A stretch of 64,000 bases of DNA from Chrysogorgia sp. JL179-B06 (Eukaryota > Cnidaria > Anthozoa > Scleralcyonacea > Chrysogorgiidae), in contig JAYKKM010000452.1 of the NCBI GenBank assembly GCA_035772405.1, forward strand, positions 1,822,001-1,886,000, given 5' to 3'. Below, in pieces: positions 21,166-29,350 of the stretch (positions are counted from its first letter, which is position 1; every line of letters begins with the position of its first letter). The notes under the pieces were generated by a model. The model was not told the origin of the DNA. It made no database searches and saw nothing but the letters and a program-made list of their open reading frames with translations. The position numbers were made by a program, and so were the translations under genes.

Positions 21166-22213
21166 CTAGCTCACATTTCGAATATCGCTTTCTAGTATCC
21201 ACGAATTATGTTTGCTCTCATAACCCAACCATTTGACCAGCGCCATCTTCTTCCCTCTGACTTTCTTTCTTTTCCACACCTTTTCAACTCTGTACACATC
21301 GTCACCATGTTTCTTATTAACCAGCGATAATTCCTGCTCATAACATTTACCAATAATCTGTTCACCACTTATGTCCTCAATTTCATACACATTCGGATCA
21401 CCACGAATGACCACTCTTGTATTTACTAATTCTCACTGATTCGCCAACCTTAAACTTCGGCAATGGGTTGTCTGCAAATTGATGACCAAATAGAGTGGTC
21501 CACACTTCACCTTCATTCGACTTATTGACATCCTTTGGCTTCATCATAATGCTGCGATTCACATTACTATTATAATTGCCCACAAACTGGTCTAGAACCC
21601 CAACCCATTTGTATGTTCCACGGGTGTAAAAGTACTTCCACATAATGCTCTTCAGACTTCTATTAAAACGCTCAACAACGGCAGCCTTTTTATCACTCTT
21701 AGTGCTGAAATATTCAACGTCGTGTTCTTTCAACAAACTTTTCACCCCAACATTGTAGAACTCGAGTCCATCATCAAATTGCGCTAACTTAGGTGTGGTT
21801 CCAAACCGATCTTTAAAGTTGTTCAATAGCTCTCCAACAGCCTTAGTCATGTTCTTAGTGTCTTTTCTATAAACTGCAATACCAAAAGCATATCTACTTA
21901 ATATTTCAATGCCTGTTAGTATCCAATAGTACCCTCCATTCTGTTTTGAGTACTTACTCATGTCCACTAAGTCCATTTGGAGCTCTTCACCAAGAAACCC
22001 AACAAAAGTCGCGCGGAACTTATGTCTTCTCACAATAGGTTTGTACCTAGTGTAAGTGTCCTGCGTGGTCAACCATTCTCTCACTGTTTTTCTAGTTACT
22101 TTCAATCCGTCTCCTAACGCACTTTGATACAACCTCTCTGCACCAGTGTACCCTGTCTTAGGATTGTAATAGATATCTCTCAACCCTTGCTCTGTTTCCA
22201 CACCAAGCTCCAT
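21166..22213 (-). pseudogene. INT: Retroviral-type integrase with C-terminal chromodomain, frameshifted
   Basis: Start ATG at 22211-22213. The rve core has Asp (QMDLVDM, about residue 81), Asp (QFDDGLEF, about 147) and Glu (AAVVERFNRS, about 181), the DDE triad with the expected spacing. The frame ends with TGA at 21398-21400, just after VGESVRISKYKSG. The other frame then carries the linker (YEIEDISGEQIIGKCYEQEL) and the chromodomain (YRVEKVWKR...VKWLGYESKHNSWI). Polinton integrases normally have both in one ORF, so a frameshift, probably with loss of several codons, lies at about 21400-21415. It ends TAG at 21166. The product would insert the element with a 6-bp duplication. Confidence 0.9.
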
Positions 22214-22218
22214 ATAAT

Positions 22219-22898
22219 TCACACAATATACAGTTCCAATAGCACCGCGCCAATTTTAAGATCGTCGTTATTTGGTTTGACGCGAAACGTCGTACTTGAG
22301 TAAACACCTTTTTTAATACTCACCTTGGACTCAATATCCACATGGCGTTGCACTGACCCCTTCAAAGACTGTTCAGTGGGTATTGGCAACGTTGTGATCA
22401 CATTGCTACGCTTTCCATCAATACCCACATTGCTCTCCGTCTCGACAATGTCGCACGAGATTTCTATGTGCTTCAGACCTCTGTACATATCAACCTTGTT
22501 TGGACTGACGTGCCACTCCTTCCCTTGGATTAACGTATTTTCTGCAAAGCCAAGGAGAGGTCCAACCCCAGCAATCTAAACGGGGCCACAGTCTTTACTC
22601 TACATCCACCAGATGGGATTTTCTCTATTTCGAGACTTGGTACGTTTGGTCTCATGTCGGAAACCTGGAGCTTCATGTACTCAACCAACGCGTTGAAGTT
22701 ATAATGTCCCTGAGGCACTGAGAACCGTAATAGACTACCGAGGGAAAAGTCGATTGTGTTTGCTAGTACGTTGTCGTAGTCCCAAAACACAGTGGCTGTC
22801 TTGACCATAATGTATGGGTTGTCGTGCGTGACCATTATTGCGTTGTCAAAGGACACAACTTTTTCTGCGTCTTCAATGAATACCGTCAACTTTCGCAT
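22219..22898 (-). pseudogene. Minor capsid/penton-like protein candidate, frameshifted
   Basis: The first frame starts at ATG 22896-22898 (MRKLTVFIEDAEKVVSFDNA), with a possible upstream ATG at 22917-22919, and ends TAA at 22530. A second frame, open from about 22550 to TGA at 22219, continues with sequence of the same character (KEWHVSPNKVDMYRGLKHIE and onward). One frameshift near 22545 separates them. The product is beta-rich, about 225 residues, without TM segments. That fits a single-jelly-roll penton, but the assignment rests on size, composition and linkage to the capsid cluster rather than on a diagnostic motif. Confidence 0.6.
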
Positions 22899-22924
22899 TA
22901 TGTATAACATGCGGTACATTATAT
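22899..22924. promoter_or_regulatory. Divergent start region of leftward and rightward blocks
   Basis: The ATG of the leftward penton candidate (22898) and the ATG of the rightward 470-residue gene (22925) face away from each other, separated by only 26 bp of AT-rich sequence. Each transcript's 5' UTR must begin inside or overlap the other gene. Confidence 0.5.
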
Positions 22925-24337
22925 ATGCAGAAAGCCCTTCACGACTACTATGGGAAGCACTACGAACGTGCGATGGCGAACACATCAAAGGCTACATACG
23001 ACGCAAAGGCAGACCTCATCAAAAAGCACCCTCGCGCCACTTTAAGCAAATTCGAGTTCGATCCAAATATTTCACAAGACGGTAAGATCCTAGGTGTTGA
23101 CGTGTACTTCAAAAACAATGACATCCTCAGCACAGACATAACCAGCGCAACCTTCAAAAATGATAAAAACATGTGGAGGTGGTTACACAATAGCAAGTTC
23201 CCAATAATATGGCAAGGCGGTGGAACTATCCAACCACAACCAAAAGGTCATAAGAACCACTGGGGACTTTGGGATGGCTACCCAACAGAAAATGTGTTGA
23301 ATTATCCAGTGAATAACTTCAAATTCTTTGTTAACCAAAATAGCTACTTCATGTCAAAGCTACCAACCTTACAAATCACTACGTCAAAGACCATGTCGAA
23401 GTGGGATGACAGCGAATCTTACTATCGCGTTGTGTTTGCGACGTATTGTGCGAGTTTCTGTTGTGGTGTCTCACTGCAATATTTGTCAGTGTCACAAGAA
23501 GTCCACCCTGTGGTCACAAGTGTGATGAGATTTCATGTGTACTTCACCATTAGGAGACTTCTCAGAAGAATGGAAGGTGGTGAGACTATGAAATCAATAA
23601 GTAGAGAATTCAACGCCTCCGAGTTGTATGGTAATATTTCCAAGATCCCCAGAAAACATTACTACCAGAGTAAAGTCCTGAGCGATGGCACTTTAGGTGA
23701 ATCCAGAGTCTTCACACTCAACGACGTTCAGAGTGATTATAAACGATACGTCGCGCGATTGTCAGACGGCTTTACCAACATTGGGTTACAATATCTAAAT
23801 CAAAGCATAGAAGCCTTTGTGTACTCCACACTTGGTGCGCAAGCGAGAACACGTGTATCAGTCGTTGGTGGTTCTGCAGGAAGTCTAGAAACCCAACAAG
23901 AGTTCCGCAAGTTGTTTTCTGACAGTGTTATCAACTACGACGTATCGACATGGATTCTCAACATGAATAAATCGATTAGAGACACCAACGTTGTCCAAAA
24001 TCTTGCAGTGTCACCAAGTACATGGTTAATGCCAAGTAATGTGGTGATACTCAAGAATAAAATCGCTGGGTACAACAACTTATTAAAGATTGCCACAGAG
24101 TCCATGAAATTTGGAGTGAACACTCGCTTGAATGCAACAACACCAACGACTGTGGCTAAAAAAGTCCACCAAGAAAATGTGGTGACTAACTTGGTACCAC
24201 CCGTGAAGAAAACAGTGGTCACCACCAATCAAATAGCACAGACCACCACGAGTAAGTCAGACACGACAACGCTGGCGATAGTGTTAGGGTTCTCAGCAGT
24301 CCCTGGCTATCTACTAACCAAATACACCTTGAAGTAG
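22925..24337 (+). CDS. Large Polinton protein of unknown function (virion-protein candidate)
   Basis: 470 residues, intact. There is no recognised catalytic motif. Conserved-looking blocks include WQGGGTIQPQPKG, HWGLWDGYPTENVLNYPVNN and SESYYRVVFATYCASFCCGVS. The C-terminus is Thr/Lys-rich and ends in a hydrophobic segment (TLAIVLGFSAVPGYLLT), suggesting a membrane anchor. I recall similar uncharacterised proteins in cnidarian Polintons. It opens the rightward block and is followed at once (ATG 2 bp after the stop) by the fibre-like gene. Its end reads TAG-TAA-TGA in consecutive codons. Start codon: ATG 22925; an internal ATG at 22973 is an alternative. Confidence 0.8.
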   Translation: MQKALHDYYGKHYERAMANTSKATYDAKADLIKKHPRATLSKFEFDPNISQDGKILGVDVYFKNNDILSTDITSATFKNDKNMWRWLHNSKFPIIWQGGGTIQPQPKGHKNHWGLWDGYPTENVLNYPVNNFKFFVNQNSYFMSKLPTLQITTSKTMSKWDDSESYYRVVFATYCASFCCGVSLQYLSVSQEVHPVVTSVMRFHVYFTIRRLLRRMEGGETMKSISREFNASELYGNISKIPRKHYYQSKVLSDGTLGESRVFTLNDVQSDYKRYVARLSDGFTNIGLQYLNQSIEAFVYSTLGAQARTRVSVVGGSAGSLETQQEFRKLFSDSVINYDVSTWILNMNKSIRDTNVVQNLAVSPSTWLMPSNVVILKNKIAGYNNLLKIATESMKFGVNTRLNATTPTTVAKKVHQENVVTNLVPPVKKTVVTTNQIAQTTTSKSDTTTLAIVLGFSAVPGYLLTKYTLK

Positions 24338-24339
24338 TA

Positions 24340-25290
24340 ATGAGTCTAAACTATGGGTATGAGTCTGACAACCCTCACGATAAAATACTAAAGAGAACGA
24401 AAAGGCATCTGGACGAAGATCCCAAATTAAGCGCGACCGGCGGAAGGATGTCTGGAATAATAGACATGCAAGGCTCAGCAATAAAAAACGTAGCAGACCC
24501 AGTCGATGACTCAGACGCAACAAACAAGAGAACTCTAGAGCAACTACTATCAGGTTTCCTCAAGAGTCAGTCCTATAATGTTGTGCTCGACTTCAACGTT
24601 AACACGCACGCCTCGAAAAACGTGGAATTTCACACCAATGGTTCAAGCAAGGTGAAAGCCATTGGTGAAACAAGTAAATTAGTGCAAAACAACCCAACCT
24701 ATAGCCCTATTATTGGCGTTAACGGTGCAGGTCACAGTTTTCTATCCCCTGAGTTAGCACCACTCCCACTTGAGTCAGGTCTCCACTTTAACTGCCCGAG
24801 TATGCAGTGGTGTGACCTCTCCATTTTTGTTGTAGTGCGGTTACCTACGAGAGCCACAGGGTCAAATTGGGAGACAATTATATCAAACGACGACGGTCAG
24901 TGGGATAAGTTCATAGGGTACAAGACTGGCATGGCTAATGGACTCGCGTATGGTGGTAGCAACCCAGCAATGGAGAGCATATGCACTATTCCGAGTGGTG
25001 TTGACCTCGCAAAAATGCATATGATATCAATACACTGGCAAATGAGTAACTCACACGTCAGAGTCAACAACATCAAGTCAACCGATTCAGACTTCATAGC
25101 GAACATGAAAAAGATAGGCACACCTTATGGAACAATTTTTGGAATACACCGACCAAGAATACCACTCGCACCTTATGCGTACCCATCATTGATAGAATTC
25201 TACGCTGTGAAAATTGTGAGTGGTTACATGGCGAACCGAGACATCATAATCATGGGTGGAGAAATGATGAAGGAATATGGTATAAAGTGA
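24340..25290 (+). CDS. Fibre/receptor-binding-like protein (collar motif plus lectin-like domain)
   Basis: 316 residues, intact. Residues ~33-70 (ATGGRMSGIIDMQGSAIKN...VADP..DSDATNK) match the short repeat that precedes trimerised domains in phage tail fibres. The remainder (about 80-316) looks like a concanavalin/laminin-G-type beta sandwich, with LHFNCPSMQWCDLSIFVVVR, WDKFIGY and a late IEFYAVKIVSGYMANRDI strand. This suggests a stalk plus carbohydrate- or receptor-binding head. It sits directly after the large virion-protein candidate. The domain assignment is by motif resemblance; no fold search was possible. Confidence 0.65.
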   Translation: MSLNYGYESDNPHDKILKRTKRHLDEDPKLSATGGRMSGIIDMQGSAIKNVADPVDDSDATNKRTLEQLLSGFLKSQSYNVVLDFNVNTHASKNVEFHTNGSSKVKAIGETSKLVQNNPTYSPIIGVNGAGHSFLSPELAPLPLESGLHFNCPSMQWCDLSIFVVVRLPTRATGSNWETIISNDDGQWDKFIGYKTGMANGLAYGGSNPAMESICTIPSGVDLAKMHMISIHWQMSNSHVRVNNIKSTDSDFIANMKKIGTPYGTIFGIHRPRIPLAPYAYPSLIEFYAVKIVSGYMANRDIIIMGGEMMKEYGIK

Positions 25291-25334
25291 ATGTTCGACG
25301 CATTAAAGTGATCTTCCAAACCAGTGTTAAATAT

Positions 25335-25541
25335 ATGGGAGCATGTATTTCAAAAGAGCGTGAAATATATAAGATAAATAAAACGACTGATCACATGTTC
25401 AAAGCTGGTGGGTCATTTGGCCGCGGTGATATAACTCTCGAGCTCCATGCTGAGATTGGTATGAGGTCTAAAAAGACTTACGGCAAACCTATCGTGTTAC
25501 CAGAATCAGACACTGTGGGAGTGGTAGAAGACGTGACCTAA
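25335..25541 (+). CDS. Small protein with N-myristoylation motif
   Basis: 68 residues. The only ATG giving a sensible start is 25335-25337, which yields MGACISKERE. That is a textbook myristoylation signal (Gly2, Ser6, basic residue 7) with Cys4 as a possible palmitoylation site. The rest is polar, with no domain recognised (a Gly-rich centre, FKAGGSFGRGD). It starts 44 bp after the fibre stop and ends TAA. A membrane-linked, matrix-like role in the particle would fit but is inference. Confidence 0.6.
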   Translation: MGACISKEREIYKINKTTDHMFKAGGSFGRGDITLELHAEIGMRSKKTYGKPIVLPESDTVGVVEDVT

Positions 25542-25547
25542 GTTAAA

Positions 25548-25703
25548 ATGGGTTGGTCCCAGCTTCGAAGATTTAGAAAGCTGGTTCGTAACATTAGAAA
25601 CTTTTTCAGACGACGTAGCAAACCGGAGACTAATAAAACACACCTGATGCGTTGGTACACAACAAACCAGATCTATAAAAAACCTAGCGCCCACATCGAG
25701 TAG
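25548..25703 (+). CDS. Basic 51-residue protein
   Basis: ATG at 25548, TAG at 25701, starting 6 bp after the preceding stop. The sequence begins MGWSQLRRFRKLVRNIRNFF followed by RRRSKPE: a strongly basic amphipathic helix with at least ten Arg/Lys in the first 30 residues. It could be a DNA-condensing core peptide or a membrane-active peptide, as seen in adeno-like particles. No homologue is recognised. Confidence 0.5.
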   Translation: MGWSQLRRFRKLVRNIRNFFRRRSKPETNKTHLMRWYTTNQIYKKPSAHIE

Positions 25704-25729
25704 TTTTTTTTGTGGGAGACTATATAGTG

Positions 25730-26497
25730 ATGACTTCCATGACACTTCAACTATTCGATTTCGATGGTCACCAAATCACGACGGTTATGGATAACGGTGA
25801 CATATGGTTCAAAGCGAAAGAAGTCGCGAGCGCTCTAGGTTACGCTCGACCAAAAGATGCGGTGCACGACCACGTCGAACCTGACTGTAAAATGAAGATG
25901 GAACAAGCCTCGTTTATCAACGAACTTGGGGTCTACTCGTTGGTGTTCTCGAGTAAAATGGAGCGCGCGAAACAGTTTGGAAGGTGGGTGCACTCAGATG
26001 TCTTACCAAGCGTTAGAATGACTGTAGCCGACGTTGGTCTCAAACACAATCAGTTTAAAATGATCACTGAGTTCGACCTTCACACGAAAGTCGTTGGTTT
26101 TCTTAGGAAACACTACCCAGAAGCTATTTTGATAGCTGCTTGTGGTGAAAATCAAGACACTTCAAGTAAAAGAATAAATTCGTGGAAAAAGGTTACCAAC
26201 GTGGAACACCTGATTTGATTATTGCTAATGCAAACCGACAGCATAGCGGACTTGTGATTGAGTTCAAGAACCCAGGTGGCATAGGTAAAGACATCCAAAG
26301 AGCAAGACTCTCTGCTACTCAGATACAAATCCGCTGGTTATCTAACGTTGTTGTGTGACTCGTACGACGACGCTATTACCGCGATAATAAAATATTTCTT
26401 TGACATTGGGTTTCAGTGTTCCCAGTGTTTTCGTAAATTTAGAAATAAAGCAGCGTTAAGTAACCACGAGAGACATTATTGTAAAGAGACTTTTTAG
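25730..26497 (+). pseudogene. BRO-N / VRR-NUC / C2H2 protein, two frameshifts
   Basis: From ATG 25730 the first frame encodes a BRO family N-terminal DNA-binding domain (IWFKAKEVASALGYARPKDA, FINELGVYSLVFSSK, FGRWVHSDVLPSVR). At an A-run near 26185-26191 the frame shifts. The next frame encodes a VRR-NUC-like nuclease core (GTPDLII ... GLVIEFKNPGG; Pro-Asp at 26209-26214, Glu-X-Lys at 26260-26268). A second shift near 26320-26345 leads to YLTLLCDSYDDAITAI and a C2H2-like finger (CSQCFRKFRNKAALSNHERH) ending TAG at 26497. Predicted role: a DNA-binding nuclease acting on element or host DNA. Homopolymer-associated shifts could also be sequencing errors. Confidence 0.75.
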
Positions 26498-26827
26498 ACA
26501 ACGAGTAATGAGTCGAATTAGCGCCCACTCTTGTTGTTGAGACGACGCTCGAAGTGACAACTGCTCTAGCATTTTTTAAAGACGTTTTTAACTCGATAAA
26601 AATATCTGCGAAACTTTCTATCAATGAGAATGTTTGTGGAACTCTCTTTATTTCACAAACCTAGTCTGACCACTGTGTGGTGCGCGACTAATTTTATGTG
26701 TGTGACATTACTGACTTCAATACCTCTAATGTCTATGTGTGTGTGAAAAATGTTGTCTCAATGACATTGGGTGCTTCATGTGCCCAATGTCTAAATTTAG
26801 AAAAAGTGGGGTGTATTGAGAACACCC
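26498..26827. other. Convergent intergenic region with hairpin
   Basis: It lies between the convergent ends of the BRO/VRR-NUC gene (+) and the thymidine kinase gene (-). It contains a perfect 9-bp stem GACATTGGG/CCCAATGTC (26763-26771 with 26783-26791), which may mark a transcript 3' end. The short plus-strand open frame near 26698 lacks an ATG start and is probably not a gene. Confidence 0.5.
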
Positions 26828-27400
26828 TTAATTTTGTGTGGAAGGATGATGACGTCTGCACACTGCACGATATTGCTCAGGACCACCAACAAACGATGGT
26901 CCTGGATTATACCTCCAATTGAATGACGCTTCAACAGTTGTTCCGCGAGTGTCGCGACAAACAGCGCACTACGCTTTTAGAAACGTGATGTCGTCCGCTA
27001 CTGGGAACAGTGTGTCGAGTTCGCCAAGTCTTTTTAAATGCTCTGTTGCTATGAGACCACAAATAATGACATGAATGCCAGCTTTGATGTACTCACGAAT
27101 AATTGGAAGTAGATCAGAGTACCAATGGCCTTCATCAATGCCAATGACGTCATAACCAGCTAGTTTGGAAGAACTTGGGAGGTTGGTGATTAACTTCGCA
27201 GGTAAACTGTCTGATCCAACAACGATGGTCTGACGATGTGTGGAGAACGTGTGGTCAGTTCGTCTGGTGTCGCCTGCGTTGTTCATGTAAAGGACTCTAA
27301 GCCCTGATTTACTTAACGCGACTAACCTGCGGAGAGTCTCTGTCGTTTTTCCTGCGAACATGGGACCAATCACGATTTCCAGTTTACCAACTTTCTTCAT
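26828..27400 (-). pseudogene. tk: Thymidine kinase (TK1-type), TAG-interrupted
   Basis: The upstream 143 residues have the P-loop GPMFAGKTTE (residues 12-21), the lid-adjacent GDTRRTDHTFSTH, and the DEGHWYSDL motif with the catalytic Glu (about 90). A TAG at 26969-26971 follows ITFLKA. The same frame then continues for 46 codons with the cysteine-containing zinc site and lasso region expected of the family (CAVCRD, then VGGPEQYRAVCRRHH) to TAA at 26828. TK1 phosphorylates thymidine for dTTP supply, which would favour replication in non-dividing cells. As written, the protein would lack its zinc and lasso elements. Confidence 0.85.
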
Positions 27401-27430
27401 GGTTACTATACCTCCAGAGAAATATTTTTT

Positions 27431-28159
27431 TTATTGTGGTGGTGGAAATCGTTGTTCGTTGTCAAATATCCGCTGAAGCTCTAAGTTTTTAAGATGGGAC
27501 CTCGAGATCTCATGTCTTGAGCGACACATTGGGCTATTGGTGACCATACCGCACGGGTAACACCTGTACAAGTTGGACTCATACCCGAAATACTGATGGG
27601 TGGGTGAGAGTATGTGGTCCTCGAGGTCGTCCACACTCAGTATCTCATCACACCCCACCCTACAAACGTTAACGTCGCGGTTTTCGGCGAGCTCTAGCCA
27701 TGCTTTGAGTTTGGTTGGACATGGTCTCCATAGAAGGCTCACTAAGAACACTTCGAGGAAGTTGCCAAGTAGCGTGGCGGTGGACTCGCAAGGGTCGCTC
27801 AAGTAGTGACTACTTGCTAACACAAGGTACTTGAATGGTGAGTAGCACCACACGGGGATCAATCTGGTTAGTATGTTAACCGTCATGTTGGCTTCAACTT
27901 CGTCAAGTTCAACCCAAGAATTGTGAGCAAGCTTTGTAAAGAAAATCTGATCCTCAAATCGTCTCAACACTTCTCCGTTTTTATAACTGGGGTCACACAA
28001 CACGAAGACTGCCGAGTACTCTTTTAAGACGTTAGGCCCAGAGGCGTCTCGTGAGGCGCGCACGTTGATAAAGGACCGTCTCCGCATTGCGTCGATCTCC
28101 TCTTCTGCGGCGTCTTGGACTTGAATCATCTCTTCTGCGGTGTCTTGGACTTGAGTCAT
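27431..28159 (-). CDS. Zinc-finger protein of unknown function
   Basis: 243 residues from ATG 28157-28159. An N-terminal near-duplicate (QVQDTAEEMI then QVQDAAEEEI) is followed by a hydrophobic-aromatic middle without known motifs. The C-terminus has two C2H2-like fingers: VCRVGCDEILSVDDLEDHIL..TH and YRCYPCGM...CRSRHEISRSHL. It lies 30 bp upstream of the thymidine kinase on the same strand, so the two are probably co-expressed from the 28.2-kb divergent region. A nucleic-acid-binding regulatory role is possible; no family recognised. Confidence 0.7.
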   Translation of the reverse strand: MTQVQDTAEEMIQVQDAAEEEIDAMRRRSFINVRASRDASGPNVLKEYSAVFVLCDPSYKNGEVLRRFEDQIFFTKLAHNSWVELDEVEANMTVNILTRLIPVWCYSPFKYLVLASSHYLSDPCESTATLLGNFLEVFLVSLLWRPCPTKLKAWLELAENRDVNVCRVGCDEILSVDDLEDHILSPTHQYFGYESNLYRCYPCGMVTNSPMCRSRHEISRSHLKNLELQRIFDNEQRFPPPQ

Positions 28160-28296
28160 TATACTATACTCCCAGAGAAAAAGCTCCTCTTTTTTTTTTA
28201 GTGCGTTTGGTTTGGGACTGTGAGATATCTGTGAGGTCAACTGTGAGATACCTGTGAGGTTAACTGTGAGTAAGATAACACGTGATAGTGTATTAG
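28160..28296. promoter_or_regulatory. Second divergent promoter region with CTGTGAG repeats
   Basis: 137 bp between the zinc-finger gene (-) and the small membrane gene (+). At about 28218-28270 a 25-bp unit (CTGTGAGATAYCTGTGAGGT...) occurs twice plus a partial copy, giving five GTGAG motifs in direct orientation. Candidate binding sites for a regulator of these two blocks. Confidence 0.5.
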
Positions 28297-28644
28297 ATGG
28301 CTGAAGACTCACAGACGGCTGTTGACGCTAAGATCACAGCTGATGTGAAAAGTGTTAAGGTGAAGGACCCAAAACGTGTCGCTGCTGGTAAGAAGTTGGC
28401 TGAGATATCGAAAGCTGCGAAAGAAAAGAAAATGCGTGAAATGATAGTCAACGAAGAATAGAGTAGTGAGTGGAGCTATGGTTACATTGTTGGAACACTT
28501 GGTGTTATCATCGCCGCTGCTTCGCTATGGTACACAATTAGCAGTGAAAAAGAAACACGATTAGAGCCCGTGAGTACTGCAGCAGCGCCCGCGTCAGAGA
28601 GTCATAGAACTTGTCGCCCAACATTAGACACGTTTGACTCTTGA
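28297..28644 (+). pseudogene. Small basic protein plus TM segment, TAG-interrupted
   Basis: The first 54 codons give a Lys-rich helix (VKDPKRVAAGKKLAEISKAA) ending at TAG 28459-28461. The same frame continues for 60 codons with a transmembrane segment (GYIVGTLGVIIAAASLWYTI) and a polar tail to TGA 28642. The basic-helix-then-TM layout fits small Polinton membrane proteins I have seen in cnidarian data, so I read this as one gene with a nonsense codon. Two separate small genes cannot be excluded, though the second has no early ATG. Confidence 0.6.
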
Positions 28645-28659
28645 ACAAAACACACGACA

Positions 28660-28902
28660 ATGTATATGGCTGCGATCGATCGAAAAGAACTTATGAACGA
28701 ATTGTACGATGCGCTACTTGTCACGACTGGTGCTGTGGTAGTGAGTATGATTTCGAAAAAGGCTTTGGGAGAACCATTGGGAACACCAGAGACTGTGAAA
28801 GGTATAGTGAAACTTGCTGCAGCTGTTGGTGCAGGAACGTTGTTAGTAAAATGGATGCAATCGAAAAAGTGGATACCGACAGATCCATTCAAATCAACGT
28901 AA
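28660..28902 (+). CDS. Small conserved membrane protein
   Basis: 80 residues, intact, ATG 28660 to TAA. Two hydrophobic segments (ALLVTTGAVVVSMIS and LAAAVGAGTLLVKWMQ) flank a Gly/Pro loop, and the tail reads WIPTDPFK. Similar uncharacterised two-TM proteins occur in cnidarian Polintons. Possibly an inner-membrane or minor virion component. Confidence 0.65.
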   Translation: MYMAAIDRKELMNELYDALLVTTGAVVVSMISKKALGEPLGTPETVKGIVKLAAAVGAGTLLVKWMQSKKWIPTDPFKST

Positions 28903-28906
28903 GTTA

Positions 28907-29326
28907 ATGGTGAGCGTTGTGGCTGGAGGGATATTTAATGCAGTGGCTTTTGCAGGCGCTGGCTTTATGTTTTCAAAGTTTAATCACACAGGCTATGAAG
29001 CTGAGATGAAGAGACACAACCATGCGTTGGAGCAGTTAGCCAGTGCGAAAGAAGTGTGGTATGAAAATGAAATCGCTGAAAAAGATCAGATTCAGCGCTT
29101 GCGACAACAGCTCTCAGACGCTAATGCTGACATCAATGACACAAACCACGCGTTGGAAAAACTTAGAAGCGTAATGACCATTCACTACAGCGGTCGAGTG
29201 TTCACTGAGAGTCCGAAGATTGCGGATTACTACCAACCGAGTGCGGAAATGAAGGAATACCAATTATTGTTTGTTGGTGCGTTAGGTTTGGGTAGTGGAA
29301 TAGTAGTGTGGGTATTGGTTCGATAA
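28907..29326 (+). CDS. Membrane protein with central coiled coil
   Basis: 139 residues, intact, starting 4 bp after the previous stop. An N-terminal hydrophobic segment (GGIFNAVAFAGAGFMFS) and a C-terminal one (LLFVGALGLGSGIVVWVLV) bracket a charged helix with heptad character (AEKDQIQRLRQQLSDANADI). Ends TAA. Unknown family; a membrane-spanning structural role is inferred. Confidence 0.65.
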   Translation: MVSVVAGGIFNAVAFAGAGFMFSKFNHTGYEAEMKRHNHALEQLASAKEVWYENEIAEKDQIQRLRQQLSDANADINDTNHALEKLRSVMTIHYSGRVFTESPKIADYYQPSAEMKEYQLLFVGALGLGSGIVVWVLVR

Positions 29327-29350
29327 AAAAATGTTGGAGTAGTATAAGTG

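Noticed and set aside
25287..25541. Longer 84-residue version of the myristoylation-motif protein
   Set aside because: It would need a GTG start overlapping the fibre stop; the ATG at 25335 gives a meaningful N-terminus.
26698..26922. Plus-strand 74-codon frame between the BRO and kinase genes
   Set aside because: It lacks an ATG start and overlaps the antisense 3' coding end of the thymidine kinase.
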